Assembly: GCF_963678975.1 (NCBI RefSeq)
Contig: NC_089275.1
Coordinates: forward strand, 22,505,977-22,569,976
Length of the DNA: 64,000 bases
DNA from: Dysidea avara
Taxonomy: Eukaryota > Porifera > Demospongiae > Dictyoceratida > Dysideidae
Direction: 5' to 3'
Shown here: piece after piece, positions 1 to 11,639 of the stretch
Position numbering within the stretch: position 1 is the stretch's first letter
Layout of the letters: each line of letters begins with the position of its first letter
Made by a program: the position numbers and the translations under genes
The notes under the pieces: model-generated
What the model saw: only the letters and a program-made list of their open reading frames with translations
Database searches by the model: none
Told to the model about the DNA's origin: nothing

Positions 1-119
1 TAGGTTAAGTTAAGTATACGTATAGGTAGTAATAAGTATATATAGTTAGGTAATAAGTAGTAGTATACTATGTTGTATAGTTTTCAGTATGTACGCGTCT
101 TTTATGATTACTGAATCCT

Positions 120-600
120 TATAATTTCAATACAAACTCTGTCTCAAACTTTGAGAGGTTGTTCACTCTTACTATAGAGTACAGGTAGTTAAATATAATT
201 AATTAATATTTGGTAGTGGCGTCGCGCGCATCGCCGATCGGCGAAAAAAATACATTTCGTAATCTGGAGCACAGCAGACTTGCAGGAAATACTGCAACAT
301 TTACTGCAGTGATCACCTCCAAGTCAAGTACCTGTGTGCAGAATATGGTGGATTGAAGTTTGTTGACCATCTGGCTGAGACCATGCAGCCTCGCCCGATT
401 TAGCGAAAATTTCCTCCACGATCCAACAAATACTGCAGTTTCGTGCAAATTAACACCTTTAGGTGTGCTGAAGTATGGAAATGATTGCTCAGAGCTAGCA
501 TAAACTAACAGCAATGGCTTGATTACTGATGGAAAATTTTACAGTTAGCCGATAATGCAATTTATTTCCGGTGCAAAACTAAAACTCCTGTAATGAAAGT
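120..600 (-). repeat. dispersed segment, inverted partner of 16735-17190
   Basis: About 480 bp of this segment reappears in reverse complement at 16735-17190, with substitutions and small indels spread over the whole length. Read on the minus strand it has a 103-codon open frame (203-514) with motifs HETAVFVGSW and LSQMVNKLQST. The partner keeps the same peptide blocks (HETAVFVGSW, QVLDLEVIPAVNVAVFP) but in shifted frames. That suggests an old coding exon or transposon-encoded piece copied twice. I do not recognise the protein. No terminal repeats or target duplications were found at the edges. Confidence 0.55.
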
Positions 601-907
601 TCTACGGAATTCAGCATAATGTTACTGACTTGATATGATTATAAATCACTGTGAGCACATGCAGTAGGATGATCATTTCTGTAGCAAGGATGGAGTCCAG
701 AGGTCTTGAGTGCATGGCCAGATCTATATAGCTATAGCTATTAGGCATGAGACTATTATGCTCCAAAAATTGAGCATTATGCTTTTGAGCAGTGCTAAAA
801 AAATCACCTATTATGCTTTGGAGAATTACCCATTATTCCCAAAATTATGCCACCATAATTGGCTAATAATACCAGTTTATTGCTGTATCAGACCATTTTC
901 ATTGATG

Positions 908-1648
908 TTTAGGCCACTCCAAATAAATTCTCTGTTTCCCGTCCTGGACTCAAGCATATTTACATGCGGGAGGGCGGTCCATTTCCATTATTTCATTATA
1001 AGATTGGCAGCTTTTCAAGCCATTATTTGCCTGGCACAACCATAAAAGCTGCATAAAAGGATGTATTGTAATTGTATTGTAATTGTAATATTTAAACAGG
1101 GATTCCACTCAGTGAAAAACACTGATTTTCAGTGGAGCCCTGCGAAACAAGCATACATACATACATACACAAATACATATATACATACATACATACATAC
1201 ATACATACATAAACATACAACACAAAAGGGTATACAAAGAACAGTACACAAAACTACACAGATACAATCAACTAAATTTATCATGATATAACCGTACAAA
1301 TTTAGATAAGTTGGTTGCTTCAGTAACAGTTGATGGTAAACTGTTCCATATCATAGCTCCCCTGTAATAAAAACTTCTTTTCCCATAATTGTTGTTTACT
1401 CTAGGAACAAAGAGTCTATTAAGCATTATCCTTCCTTTTTAAGTTGCAAAAATAACACAAGCGTGAAGTGTGGGCCAACTTGATAGCACTGCTGACACCG
1501 CTTCGAGATAGCTTTTACTGAGCCTGTAAGTATGCAAGAATAACCGGAAAATAATGGAAAAATACGGAATAATGGAAGTTTTAGAGCTGACAGTAACCAG
1601 ATGCGCGGGCGGTGGACGGGAAACAGAGAATTTATTTGGAGTGGCCTT
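908..1648. mobile_element. PIF/Harbinger-like MITE with TTA target duplication
   Basis: Terminal inverted repeats begin GGCCACTCCAAATAAATT and run about 33 bp, ending with GGAGTGGCC. The insertion site can be read against an empty paralogous site near 19743 (GATGTTTAAGCTTC): here the TTA is present on both sides, a 3-bp duplication typical of Harbinger-type elements. A second member is at 41545-41928. This copy is longer because a LINE 3' fragment (1061-1432) sits inside it. No coding capacity is visible. The superfamily is inferred from TIR style and TSD length. Confidence 0.65.
1061..1432 (-). mobile_element. 5'-truncated non-LTR retrotransposon (3' end)
   Basis: Read on the minus strand, the segment begins with a frame ending RGAMIWNSLPSTVTEATNLS, followed by a stop and a 3' UTR. 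The WNSLP block is the hallmark C-terminus of CR1/L2/Jockey-type reverse transcriptases. The UTR holds a (CATA)n stretch (about 1148-1215) and ends in short ATTGTA-type repeats at 1061-1092. The comparison with 41545-41928 shows it is an insertion into the Harbinger-like MITE. Confidence 0.6.
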
Positions 1649-1828
1649 AAGCTTCAAATAGTCTTGAATTCTTTAGCTGGTTGCTGTATTAGAGTATTCA
1701 TGTCAACGTGACTGCTTTATTACAGTAAATAATATTCAGTGACTGTTCTATTAGACTTTCTGACTGCTCTATTAGAGTATATCTCGATCTTTTCTAACGG
1801 AATGTGCAGTCTGTAGATTTTCCTACTG

Positions 1829-2092
1829 CACAGTAAAAACAAAGTAGTGAACGTCACTACTAATTAGTAGTGAAACCTCTGCCACAATACTCACTATTTT
1901 TGTGTAGTGACGTTCACTACTTTTTTGTAGTGAACGTCACTACAAAAAAGTAGTGAACGTCACTACCAACTGTAGTGAACGTCACTACTAACTGTAGTGA
2001 ACGTCACTACTTGCAGTGCCATTAGTAGTGAACTTCACTACTGTTTTACAGTGAACGTCACTGCTTATTTGCGGTGATTTCACTACATCGCA
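1829..2092. repeat. palindrome-array MITE, copy A
   Basis: Starts CACAGTAAAAAC, the terminal sequence of this family, and consists of spaced copies of the 17-mer GTAGTGAACGTCACTAC and variants. The 17-mer has 7-bp inverted arms around a 3-bp centre, in both orientations. Copies C (13196-13447) and D (21754-22005) show a complete element of about 250 bp. The right end here is degraded. Confidence 0.7.
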
Positions 2093-2769
2093 TTTGCATC
2101 CAGTTTATGCATTCATGCACCATAGAATTCCATTAAAAATAATACTGCATACAAGTAAAAATACATGTATACAAAATGTCAGTTTTTTTTTGTATAGGTG
2201 CATACATGTTAGTCCAGAAATTTCTTGTGAGAAGATTCTGTAGCAGCAAAGATGCATCAGATACTGTGCAGTGTATATTGCAAGTTTTCTCATTGAACTG
2301 CAAGATATAACAATATAATACAAACTATGGTAGCTAAATAAAACTTACCAGGATAGCTACAATAGAGCAGATGTACATGATTTATGCTGTGATAAAATAA
2401 TTGTTGATATGTAATATGAGATAAACATATATGCACTTACCAACTATTGCACAACTGTGCGTAAGGGATGGGTGCATGGTATAACCATCTGATATGTTAG
2501 ATCAGTTCCTATTAGTAACCACAGTATAGTGGTAGCAAATTGTTTCATTTGCTAGTCTTACAGTATTCGCTATATCAAAATACAAAGATCGTAAACAATC
2601 TCCAATGTAATAAGCTAAAGCATTTACCTGTTTAAAACTGCTACCAATGGAAAGTCATTATTACCTAAACTGCCAAACAACATTTTAACTGCAGAATGGT
2701 TGTTTAAAGCTACAAACCTTAAACACTTGCAGACACACAGCAGTACCCCACAGGTATACACCACTGCAA

Positions 2770-2950
2770 TGAATATCAATCGACTACTGCATGGAGAGAG
2801 AACCATCATTATTATAAATGAGAAAACATAATAAGTAGAGATAACTTACAGTATGTGCGACCTAGCTCAGTCTCGTGCAACCACAATCAGATCGTAGTAA
2901 AAGATCTGTGTGGGCACGGCAAGGTAAATACAAGAACAAAACTGACAAAC
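2770..2950 (-). mobile_element. truncated 3'-UTR copy of the R2-like LINE of 37.7-41.2 kb
   Basis: On the minus strand this matches the 3' UTR of the large LINE: shared blocks are CCTTGCCRTGCCCAC, TATGTTTTCTCAT and GATGGTTCTCTC, in the same order as at 37880-37725. No coding part is left. It shows that the R2-like family has more than one copy locally. Confidence 0.5.
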
Positions 2951-3926
2951 ATGCATACATACAGAAAACAAAAAAAGTGATTAGCTAGTAGTGGTAAAAA
3001 TGTGAAGCTCAGATATGTCAGAAAGCTAAAATACGTCAGTGTACACAACTGATCCAGTTTGTAAGCAACCGCCAGTCACACCATAAGTGTCAGTACTCCA
3101 TCACTCAATTCAGTTACTATGTGCTATACCTTATGGTATATTAAAATGAAAGCCCCAAACTTCATCACCTCTCGGCTCTGGTACTACAGTGCCGGCGCCG
3201 GGAAATTGGCGGGCAGCCAACTTTGCTGGCTGGGGTAGTCTACGTGTGCAAAAGTGTAAAACAAATAATTACAATTTAAGACTTACTTTTCTGAATTGTT
3301 AACCACTTGCTAAATCATGCAACAGCTACTAGGTACGCCGAGAGGTACGCAGTGCTAAGCTGCCTAGCCTACTCAGTTGACTCGGGAGACCACTCTGCGG
3401 CCACCTGACCGCACGTCACAGTTACGAAACAGTCTCTAGTGAATAGAAAACAGAAGTAAAAGAACAATTATTAGTCTTCCACTTACACGACTTCTACAGC
3501 ACGTAACTAAGTGAGCAACGATGTTACCAAGTAGATGACGTCATCAATTATATGTGGCATTATTTAGAGTTTCCTTGACATGATGCTACTCGAGGTGCTA
3601 CCTCTGGTGCTACTGCTTAGTGCTATGCACTCTGTATCTGAAGATCTATAGTGTTTATCGTCTGTAATCAACCGTTCCTGATTAGTCTGTTTAAAATCGT
3701 AAGTAAACAAGCTGTAACTGTAAACACATAATTGAATTAATCGGCGTTAGCCAGCCCATAGATAGTATATTCTACGTACAATATACTGTCTATGGCCAGC
3801 CTTTCATAATTACGAAGGTTTTAAGATGTTATTACCAGGGCTAATAGCACTTTAAACTGACAAATTACCGGTGCTTTGACTGATTACCAGGGCTCTAACC
3901 CTGGTCATCGCCATCCCTGGTATGGC
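2951..3926. other. intergenic stretch without recognised gene
   Basis: I see no supported coding exon. The only structure is a 52-bp hairpin at 3751-3802, with arms around CATAGATAGTATATT and its imperfect complement. There is also a GC-richer patch near 3185-3240 and 3330-3420 that could be a promoter or old exon, but nothing identifies it. Confidence 0.3.
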
Positions 3927-4184
3927 TATAGACCCTTCGCAGGTGAGCTGCTGCCATAGCAGCATCCGCCATCTTGGAGTACAACCAGTTTTGCAAACCT
4001 GATAGCATTGCTTTTCATAAGAGTAAAACAATACCTAGGGCTGCTTCTCCTGCATTCCACAGCAAAGGTTGACCATGTAGGTGAAACGTACACTCTCCCC
4101 TATGCTATCAGGGTTGCAAATCAGGTTGTACTTCAAAATGGTAAATGTTGCTATGGCAGCAGCTCACCTGCAAAAGGGTCTATA
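3927..4184. repeat. imperfect inverted repeat (foldback), ~82-bp arms
   Basis: Left arm 3927-4008 and right arm 4102-4184 are reverse complements with roughly ten mismatches; both contain GCTGCTATGGCAGCAGCTCA-like cores. The loop is about 93 bp. A (TAT)n/(AT)n microsatellite follows at 4219-4262. Probably the remains of a foldback transposon. Confidence 0.6.
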
Positions 4185-4230
4185 TGCTACTGACATTATT
4201 ATTGATGGCCCGTGGTCAATAGTCTCTCAC

Positions 4231-4261
<31 letters not shown>

Positions 4262-4262
4262 T

Positions 4263-6500
4263 TACATGGCCAGACTACTGACCTGGAAAATGAATTTATG
4301 GCATTCTTTTCTTTTCTGAACCCAATGACACGTTGCGACTGTGCCAAAGTTTGTGGATGTGCAGGCATTAATTAGGATACTAGCTGCCAGTCCACTGTGC
4401 GACCTGCAACTGTGGTCAATGTCAGCCAGACCTCAATTAATATTTATGGAAAGGTTTGTCCTCACTATTGACTGATTTCATGTACTATTTATTCATGTGC
4501 TATTTTGGACATTTTGGGACCCAGAATTTTTATCCATTTTTTGCAGGTTTTCCTCTTTCAGAGGTAAAAAATGTATTAACCATAACTGTTGAGACCAAAA
4601 TTTTTGTTCTTCCCTTGTTATCTAAGAGTTCTTTAAAGGGTCAGAAATACTACTGAGATCATTTTGTGATAACCTTTTATGGAGCTCACTCCGAAGACAT
4701 CCTAAAGAGCTCACTGGTCCTGTAATGCCATTCCCAGAATATGAAGCCTCGACTTTGCAAGTGCTAGAAGATTTTCATTTCTGGTCGAGTTATTTTAATT
4801 CAGTTACTGTATGTGCCGGTGCCCATCCTGGTCCGGTTACTCTAGCATTCAAATCAGTAGCATGTTACAGAAAACAGGCTGTGCCAATCAGATTATGTTG
4901 TTGGTAATCACAATTTTTTTTTTAAGTTACCATGCATTGATACTATAGAATTATCAAGAGTTAATAATAGCTCTTGGAATTATGTAATATGTTTTGTGAA
5001 GATGTAATGGCTGCTTGTAGTCAACAATAGGGTGTTCTTTAAAAGAACAAAAGATGGAGGTAGAGGGCCATGTAGTTGGAGCTGATGTACTCGTGATGCC
5101 TAATCAATATAAAAACTATTTTTTTGGTTGTGCTTTTTGGTTGAGTTTGTTTAACCTATAACTATGCTTACTTCGTATGGTTGTTAAACATGCCATTCTT
5201 GCTGCCATTGTGATCTCATTGTTTAATTATCTTCCATAGTTGCAACTCTGTAATGTTATAGTGAGAGTGACCAGACCCTTCCTCTTTTTGTGAAGGAGTG
5301 GGTGCTGTCAGGGTAGTACTCTTTCTAGTAGGGTATGGGTGGAATCCTTACATTTTTACATTGTGCGGCCTCCAGAAATAAATTCAGAAGTCGTTCTGTT
5401 TAAACAATTACTATATTCTCCATATGCTGCTGATGGGACCAATGCAAAAGGGGAACCAAACATCTATTCATCGCTTGACTACGGAGACCAGCCATTGTTC
5501 TTGTAGTATTGGTATGCTCTATTAGAGTATCTTGCACCTTCATTGTTTACTGTGAGACTGTCAACCATAGTCATATCACTAGGGTGCTTTTCAAGAGAGA
5601 ATTTATAGAGAGCCATTTGGAGCATTTTGGCATCTTGGAATGGAACCAAGGCAATGGCGGATTTAGCATGGGGAATTTCCAGAATGAGGTTCCATGGAAC
5701 CCTTTGAACTCCCTGGATCTGCCCCTGTGTTTATATTTGACCAGCCGTATTTCCAGTCTGTATTGTATCACTTCCAGTAAATGCAAGTGCTGAGCAAATA
5801 TTTAACATTTCAATACTGCAAGAAACAGGATGATGCTAAACCTGTTATATGCTATCGGCTTTTTTATTCAATTCAATTCCATGATCGCTTCTGTATGATA
5901 GCGATAACCATTCACAAATTGAATCATACATATAATATGTGATTGCCTGCTGCCGTGAATACTCTCACCACCAGCCCTACATGAAACACTGCCAAATGAT
6001 AGTGTCACTGAGACATTACCAGCTTTCTCAGAAGCTTTAAGGGTAAACTCGGAGGTACCAAGAGTTACTTAATACTGTAGCTAATGGAACTCTAGTAATC
6101 AGATATAGCAGAGTCAATTATCCACAGTTATAATAGTGAGCGAAAACCAGCTGTTTTTATATGGTGGTTCTATTTTGCAGTAAAAAAGTATTGAGTATAA
6201 AAATATGCATGCTACGTAAAAAATTATGCATGTTTTAGTTTTTATGTACTGAAACAAAGCACGAATCAATAAAACCTATATAAACCATCAGATTTGCCTT
6301 TTCATGGGGAGTAAGACAATCTTTATTTCATGTATATACATCAGAAGCCATATGAGTTATGGGTGATGCGGTAAAAATTAAGTTTACCATGGTCACTTCA
6401 TTGTTGGAATGGTCTTCTTCTTTGTCCACTCCTTTGTTACTATAGATAACGGAGAAGCAATAAAATAGAATCCAAGGAATGGGCGAAAATAACCGGTCTT
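4263..6500. other. intergenic stretch, transposon remnants
   Basis: No supported gene. A single CTCTATTAGAGTATC motif lies at 5518. A short remnant with hAT-like ends (CAATGGCGGATTT to GATCTGCCCCTG) is at 5652-5731. The rest is AT-rich and unrecognised. Confidence 0.3.
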
Positions 6501-6529
6501 TGCTCAGCCAATCACATACGCAGTCACAA

Positions 6530-7330
6530 AATATTTGTAATTATTTCATTATATCTTTTCAGTTTTAAGTATTGTTTTCTATTGCAGATCTGTAATGGCC
6601 ACTGCATGATGAAAGATAAAAAAGAAGTTGTAACTTGGAAAGAAGCTGGCAAAGGATGTGTCTTCAGGGTGGCTACGTTGCATTTAAAAACAAAACTAGA
6701 TACTCAGTATTATATTATCTTAGATGTTAAGGTACTATAATTTTAGACTATATGTGGTTTATTTACGTAGTATATACTATGGAGCATAAAATACTGTATA
6801 TTCCTTAGAATACGTTAGTATGAAGTTTACATGAGTACTGTACATTATTACTAATATGAATACACTATGAAAGTACATGTAAATGAATACGCTATGAGAG
6901 TGCATATAAGTATGCTATGAGTACATACACACAATATGAGCATTGCCATGAGTACACAGTACTGCATGTTTGTTTATAGAGTTTAGTATCATTCTTCATT
7001 GGAGTAGCCTAGTCTCCCCAGAAAAGCAGCCAAACGAGTCTTTCTACCTGGCTTATTGCAGCCAAGGAAAATGGATTCAAGGGCTGCGTAGAAGTTGCTG
7101 CAGCCCTCTGTGTAGTGCATATAAAATATGTAAAATGCACCCAATAGATGGATGGCAGCCAGCTCTGGTGGCACCACATAAAGAATTGATCTCTCAACCA
7201 CAAGAGCAGGTTGTAGTTTGTTCTCCTCATCCCTCTTTACAACAATACATGGTTGTGCCATGGGCAACTGTTTTACCACATCTTCTGTGCTTCCATCCTT
7301 TCAAATGCAACAAAAAATGTCAATAAGTTG
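6530..7330 (-). pseudogene. exon-like remnant of an uncharacterised gene, copy 1
   Basis: The minus strand holds an open frame at 6989-7279 (96 codons) with a compact, hydrophobic-rich pattern: QPCIVVKRDEENK, VERSILYVVPPELAAIH, FYIFYMHYTEGCSNFYAALE, IFLGCNKPGRK. The layout resembles C-terminal regions of uncharacterised sponge and cnidarian proteins, but I cannot name a family. A diverged copy at 11640-12090 keeps FADILLGCSKPSKK and a closing LG motif while being broken by stops. Conservation of the peptide pattern between copies supports past coding function. Splice sites and the rest of the gene were not found. Confidence 0.4.
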
Positions 7331-7976
7331 GTCTAGCGTACTTATGCACATACAAAATACTGAGGGAATGCATTCCAATGTATTTGTTGTAAGACATGTG
7401 CTCTAAGTATTAATTAAAATTCCAAAATTATGATTGCATGAAATCTTGATTGTATGTCATCACATGCAGTATTATTGCTTGTGTATATAATTTGACTTAC
7501 ATCAACTAGTATGCCACCGATCAAATAATTTGCCATGGTCATATAAAAGAAAAAAATTAACAACCTTGTTTTATTACATTTCTATATTAAAAGCAGCTTT
7601 GAAGGCTTAACTGCTTGTAAAGGACCAGCTATTTGTTCAGCTGTGGGTTGCAACTCATAGGTCCTTATTAGCACTCTGGATCAACAATAAGCCTAACTAA
7701 ATTCTGGAAAACCAAAGACAACCATTTAGTTTTGTTGTACAACATTTCAAGTCTATAGATATTCTAGTATGTCTATATAATGCACCCCATCCCAATATAC
7801 AATTAGTCCGCTATAGGTTTAGTCCCATTTTTCCTATCCACACACAAAAGAAAAGTACAGTGACCTGGCTATATGAGACTGTATTGCTAAGGCATACTGT
7901 ACATAGTAAAGGAAAGGCAAAACTGATTAATACTGTTTCACAAACTCACTAGACATGTACGTACATGTTTTTACAG

Positions 7977-8295
7977 AAATACCAAAATTACAACTGATGG
8001 AGTAAGATATCACAAAGATATGGCTGTTATACTTGAATTTGACAATAACTTACCGTCCTTTGGGAAGATAATGGAGATCATCGTAACATGTGAAGAAGTA
8101 TTATTTGTTACATCAGCTTTGCATACAGTCATGTATCATCATCATTTTCATGGCTATGAAGTCCTTGGTACATCTGAAATAACAGTTCGGCGACAACAAA
8201 CACTCAGCACTTATCATTCGTTGGCAGTATCAAAGCCCTATGGAATGCAACGCAAAACAATGATCTGTTTGAAATATCATGTATTTGACAACTAG
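7977..8295 (+). CDS. probable terminal exon of an uncharacterised protein
   Basis: The exon opens after a convincing 3' splice site (TTTTTACAG at 7968-7976) and stays open to a TAG stop at 8293-8295. It encodes about 105 residues including TTDGVRYHKDMAVILEF, LPSFGKIMEIIV, HHHFHGYEVLG and a terminal CLKYHVFDN. The pattern resembles the C-terminal end of uncharacterised cnidarian and sponge proteins in my recollection; no function is known to me. Upstream exons on the plus strand were not identified. It may be a decayed gene piece, since the surrounding 6-13 kb is rich in pseudogene fragments and MITEs. Confidence 0.45.
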
Positions 8296-8407
8296 TTGTG
8301 AACACACATATTCAAAATATTACACGTATATACAACAACTATGACAACAACAGTAGAACACATTATAGTAAAGTTTACTCTCAGAAAAAGTCATTACTCT
8401 GAGGGCT

Positions 8408-8818
8408 ACAACTATAGTATGTTCACGTTGAGCTAAATCCTGAAAAACGCCTAAAAATTAAAAGTGGATTTTTTCTCAACAGAGTTAACATTTCAGCCAA
8501 CTAGATGATTTTTGGTAACAGCAAAGGTGTCAACAACAGACACGTACGATTTGGTTCCATTACAAGTTTGGGAAAGGGCTGTATTGGACACTGTACTTAT
8601 ATGGCTTCCCCATAGGAAATGTATTGTGAAAATTTTGATTGACTGTAAATATTATGTCTAACATTTGAACAACAAGATTTTGAAATATTTTTAGCGGGTC
8701 AAGCAGTACTACAAATGAGCCAAATTTCAAGATCGTGTGTAATTACATCCATGAGTTATTAAATGTTTTTGAGGGTTCAGCTCAACGTGAACATACTATA
8801 GTAGTTGTAATTTGTAAA
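8408..8818. mobile_element. TIR MITE (~410 bp)
   Basis: Inverted termini: left ACAACTATAGTATGTTCACG, right the complement with one extra triplet (CGTGAACATACTATAGTAG). Homology continues inward through TTGAGCT. The interior is AT-rich and non-coding. The TATA at the ends suggests a TA target and a mariner-like origin; this is inference. Confidence 0.55.
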
Positions 8819-9924
8819 CAGGGGTCCACTCAGTAACTATTATTACACATTATACACTTGTTCACTATAAGCTTTAAACTAAGTGCAACCTTCTGACACC
8901 TATAACTACAAGTGACACCAGTGAACCACACTTTCTCTGGTATAGTTCAGCCATAAAAACTTCTTTGTTATAGAAGGACACTCCCCATACACTATATCAG
9001 TGTTGTCAGGCCCAAATGTAATCAATCATGTGCTGGATACAATGCACATTAGAAGTAATGCATTACAATTTCCGGATGTAATGTCCATTATAAATTACAT
9101 TACTCATTGCTTTGTCATGCAGCACATACATAATTACTGCAGAAAGTAATATAACGTAATGCATTACCCCCAACCGGGCTCTGTTAAATGGATTTTGTTG
9201 TCTAGAAGGAGTTGAAAAGCAATGGGCTGTTATAAGTTTCAGCTGATAAACAGTAGGAGCTAATACTGAAAAACATCCACAGGTATTTATTTTGCTGATC
9301 AGATGATGTCTCTCCAAGGATGGGCTTTCAGGTACATGTACAAGTTCGCTCTTCGATCAGCTGCTGGCACCGCACGTACCACAATCCATTTAGCCCGAGA
9401 AAAAAATGATCAGTCATACCATGCAACAGTTTATGAGTTGACTTTATATTGTCTCGAATCAATGTGTTAACTATAAAGCTTAGAAATGGCAACGATACAG
9501 TTTTGACAATGATAATAATATAAATAAACACTTAAACAGTGGGCAGAGAGGCAAACTCTGCCCAGTCCTGGGACGATACAGTTACATTTACCGTGCTATG
9601 TAAGTTACTGAGCAAACTGCACACGTAACTCACGCTTGCCAGTTTAGTGATGGTAATAAACTTCTCGGTTCATACGAGTCTACGTCTAGAGATTCACTGA
9701 TCTGTTGATACATGGATCCTGTACGAGTATTCTAATACTTTCGTACAACTTTACTATTCTAATAGTTCAGGGCGCAATTGCTGACTTTGGGACATATGTG
9801 GAGCCCAGACACGATGCTGGACGGATGATGGGAAACTACATGGGGTGGCCTTATACAGAATCATCATGAAACTTAAGTGTGAGTGTTAGGTGTGTTCCTT
9901 CATAGATAATTAATGGTTACTCGG
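8819..9924. other. intergenic stretch with MITE remnants
   Basis: Contains a CAGTGTTG...CCCCCAAC element with GTAATGCATTAC-type words at 8999-9176, like known hAT termini. A degraded Harbinger-like right end (GGGTGGCCTTA) lies at about 9842. No supported gene. Confidence 0.35.
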
Positions 9925-10949
9925 TATGTGACTGGCCATGCATGGGTTTATGAAAAGGGGTCTTCCACACACATCCAATTCTATGAACTCAGAAGTCCAT
10001 AACTCACTGCTCAAGGAATGTATTAACTTGAAAATTTGTCCATCCACTAAACTATGTTAGTGCTCACTACTGTCCAATTTTGTAATCAATAGCCTTTTCA
10101 GTCTAAAGTTATGACAGACCTCTCAACCTGGAAGCAGATCTGGTTGTGAGAAAGCCAGCCACCCATCCCCATGCAGCTGTGAATCCTACCATCTTTGTGC
10201 TGGGGCTCATGCACATAGCTACATTTGTTTTAACAAAAAAATGTTTTAAAAGGCACAACTAGCTAGCTATGTGAGTGCAGTACTGCTGTTTACCGCAGCT
10301 TATAATATCTCTGTACTATAGTGTAGCCTACTGTATGAGAAGAACCTACTATTTTGCTCCATCGTTGAATCACGTGATATCAGTCTTTCAACTCAGCTGA
10401 TGTACTGGTTCACCAGTGATTCATTGTTGAAATCACCACCCATTTCTTGAGTAATCAGTATCCAGCTGTGGATTTAGTGTTCAGCACAGATTTTCCACAC
10501 AAGTACACCTCACAACAACCGAAATTAAGCAATAAACATTTGTAATAACACAACTGGTAGGATTTCACCTAATTCTTCAGTGTGCTGAGTCTCAAAGGAT
10601 TTCACCTTTAAATAGGGCTCAGTTCATTGAGTTTGGCAGCAAAGTGACTTGATCGTGACATATTCAAAAGTATGGGAAACCGCCAAAATTTTCAGCTCAA
10701 AATACAGAGGCGCCCCACTATTCTAATTAACTGATCACGTGATACCTTTTGGGGCTTAAATCAAGGAGATTTAGTGTGCCTTAGAAAATTTTATTGGAAA
10801 TTGTGAGATCAACAAGTGGTCGTGATATGAAGGCTGGAATCGTACGTCTCATGACCAAATTGTGATAGTTAAGAGGTCTGGTTATGAGTCATTAAATTTG
10901 GTAAAATAGATGTGTGTAGAAGACCCCTTTTCGCAAATCTGGTCACATA
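9925..10949. mobile_element. TIR element, ~1.0 kb, non-autonomous
   Basis: Left end TATGTGACTGG and right end complement share the inner block GAAAAGGGGTCTTC followed by ACACACAT, about 45 bp of imperfect inverted repeat. The interior has no long open frame. Superfamily not determined. Confidence 0.5.
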
Positions 10950-11639
10950 TATGTTGTTTGCGGGCACTTGTTCTATAGTCTAAAGCTGGACAGAAAATAC
11001 TCCACACACATGCACCTCCACCCAACATAGTTTCACATGCCCAGACTATCTATCTGTGTCAGCTACATATTCTCAACCAGGGAAATATCAACCCACCTTC
11101 ACAAGTGAACTATTTTACACAGCCTGTTTGCCCCCACCTCACCCCGTATCAGTGGTAGTCGGGGATTACACTGATAGGTGCATAACTCAAGGCAATACAG
11201 TATTTGTATTATAAATTAAAGCATAACAGTTAGACTCTGAAACATTGCATAATGCAAAGGTTCTGGGTTACCATTTGCATGGCTTGCCTTTCAAGTCAAA
11301 ATCAGGACTTGCAATTAGAGAAGCTTTACATTCTTATTGCCTGGCCAAGGTGGGGATTTGCATCACTGAAGATTATAGTTCCCCACCTACCGGGTAAGTA
11401 CTGACAATGTAAACCCCGACCATGTCTCGACCTGCAAACCCTAGAAATACTCAGGCTAGAAGGGGATTTGTATGGTCGTGTGACATAATGAGCTAATTTG
11501 AGTGGATTCTAGAAAGCACACATCTTTACTGTCTAAGTGAATTTCCTTAGCGAGTAATTTTTTCATCCCTAATAAATACAGAACAAGGCACATTTCACAA
11601 AATGTCTATGTTTCCAGATACATGTACATGATATATTGT
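10950..11639. other. intergenic stretch without gene
   Basis: Includes a copy of the dispersed word CTGATAGGTGCATAA near 11174, part of a repeat family also ending near 21586, 37090 and 56945 (minus). Nothing else is supported. Confidence 0.3.

Larger units (their letters stand above)
738..1829 (-). mobile_element. hAT-like MITE copy, interrupted by a Harbinger-like MITE
   Basis: The segment is the reverse complement of the family seen at 19466-19915 and 54616-54990 (landmarks: repeated AGCATAATAGG-type words, TCAATGAAAATGG, GACTATTTGAAGCTT, and a cluster of CTCTATTAGAGTA motifs). The family's intact end starts TAGGGATGCGGCGATTATGC. In this copy the MITE at 908-1648 splits the sequence GATGTTTAAGCTTC, and the palindrome array at 1829 starts immediately after TTTTCCTACTG. 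Non-autonomous: no transposase-like frame is visible. Confidence 0.6.

Noticed and set aside
5870-6060. Possible LINE C-terminus reading LPAAVNTLTT
   Set aside because: The expected Trp codon is a stop, no coding frame extends upstream, and no 3' tail follows.
6970-7326. 118-codon plus-strand frame
   Set aside because: It is the shadow of the opposite strand, where the duplicated copy at 11.9 kb conserves the peptide pattern.
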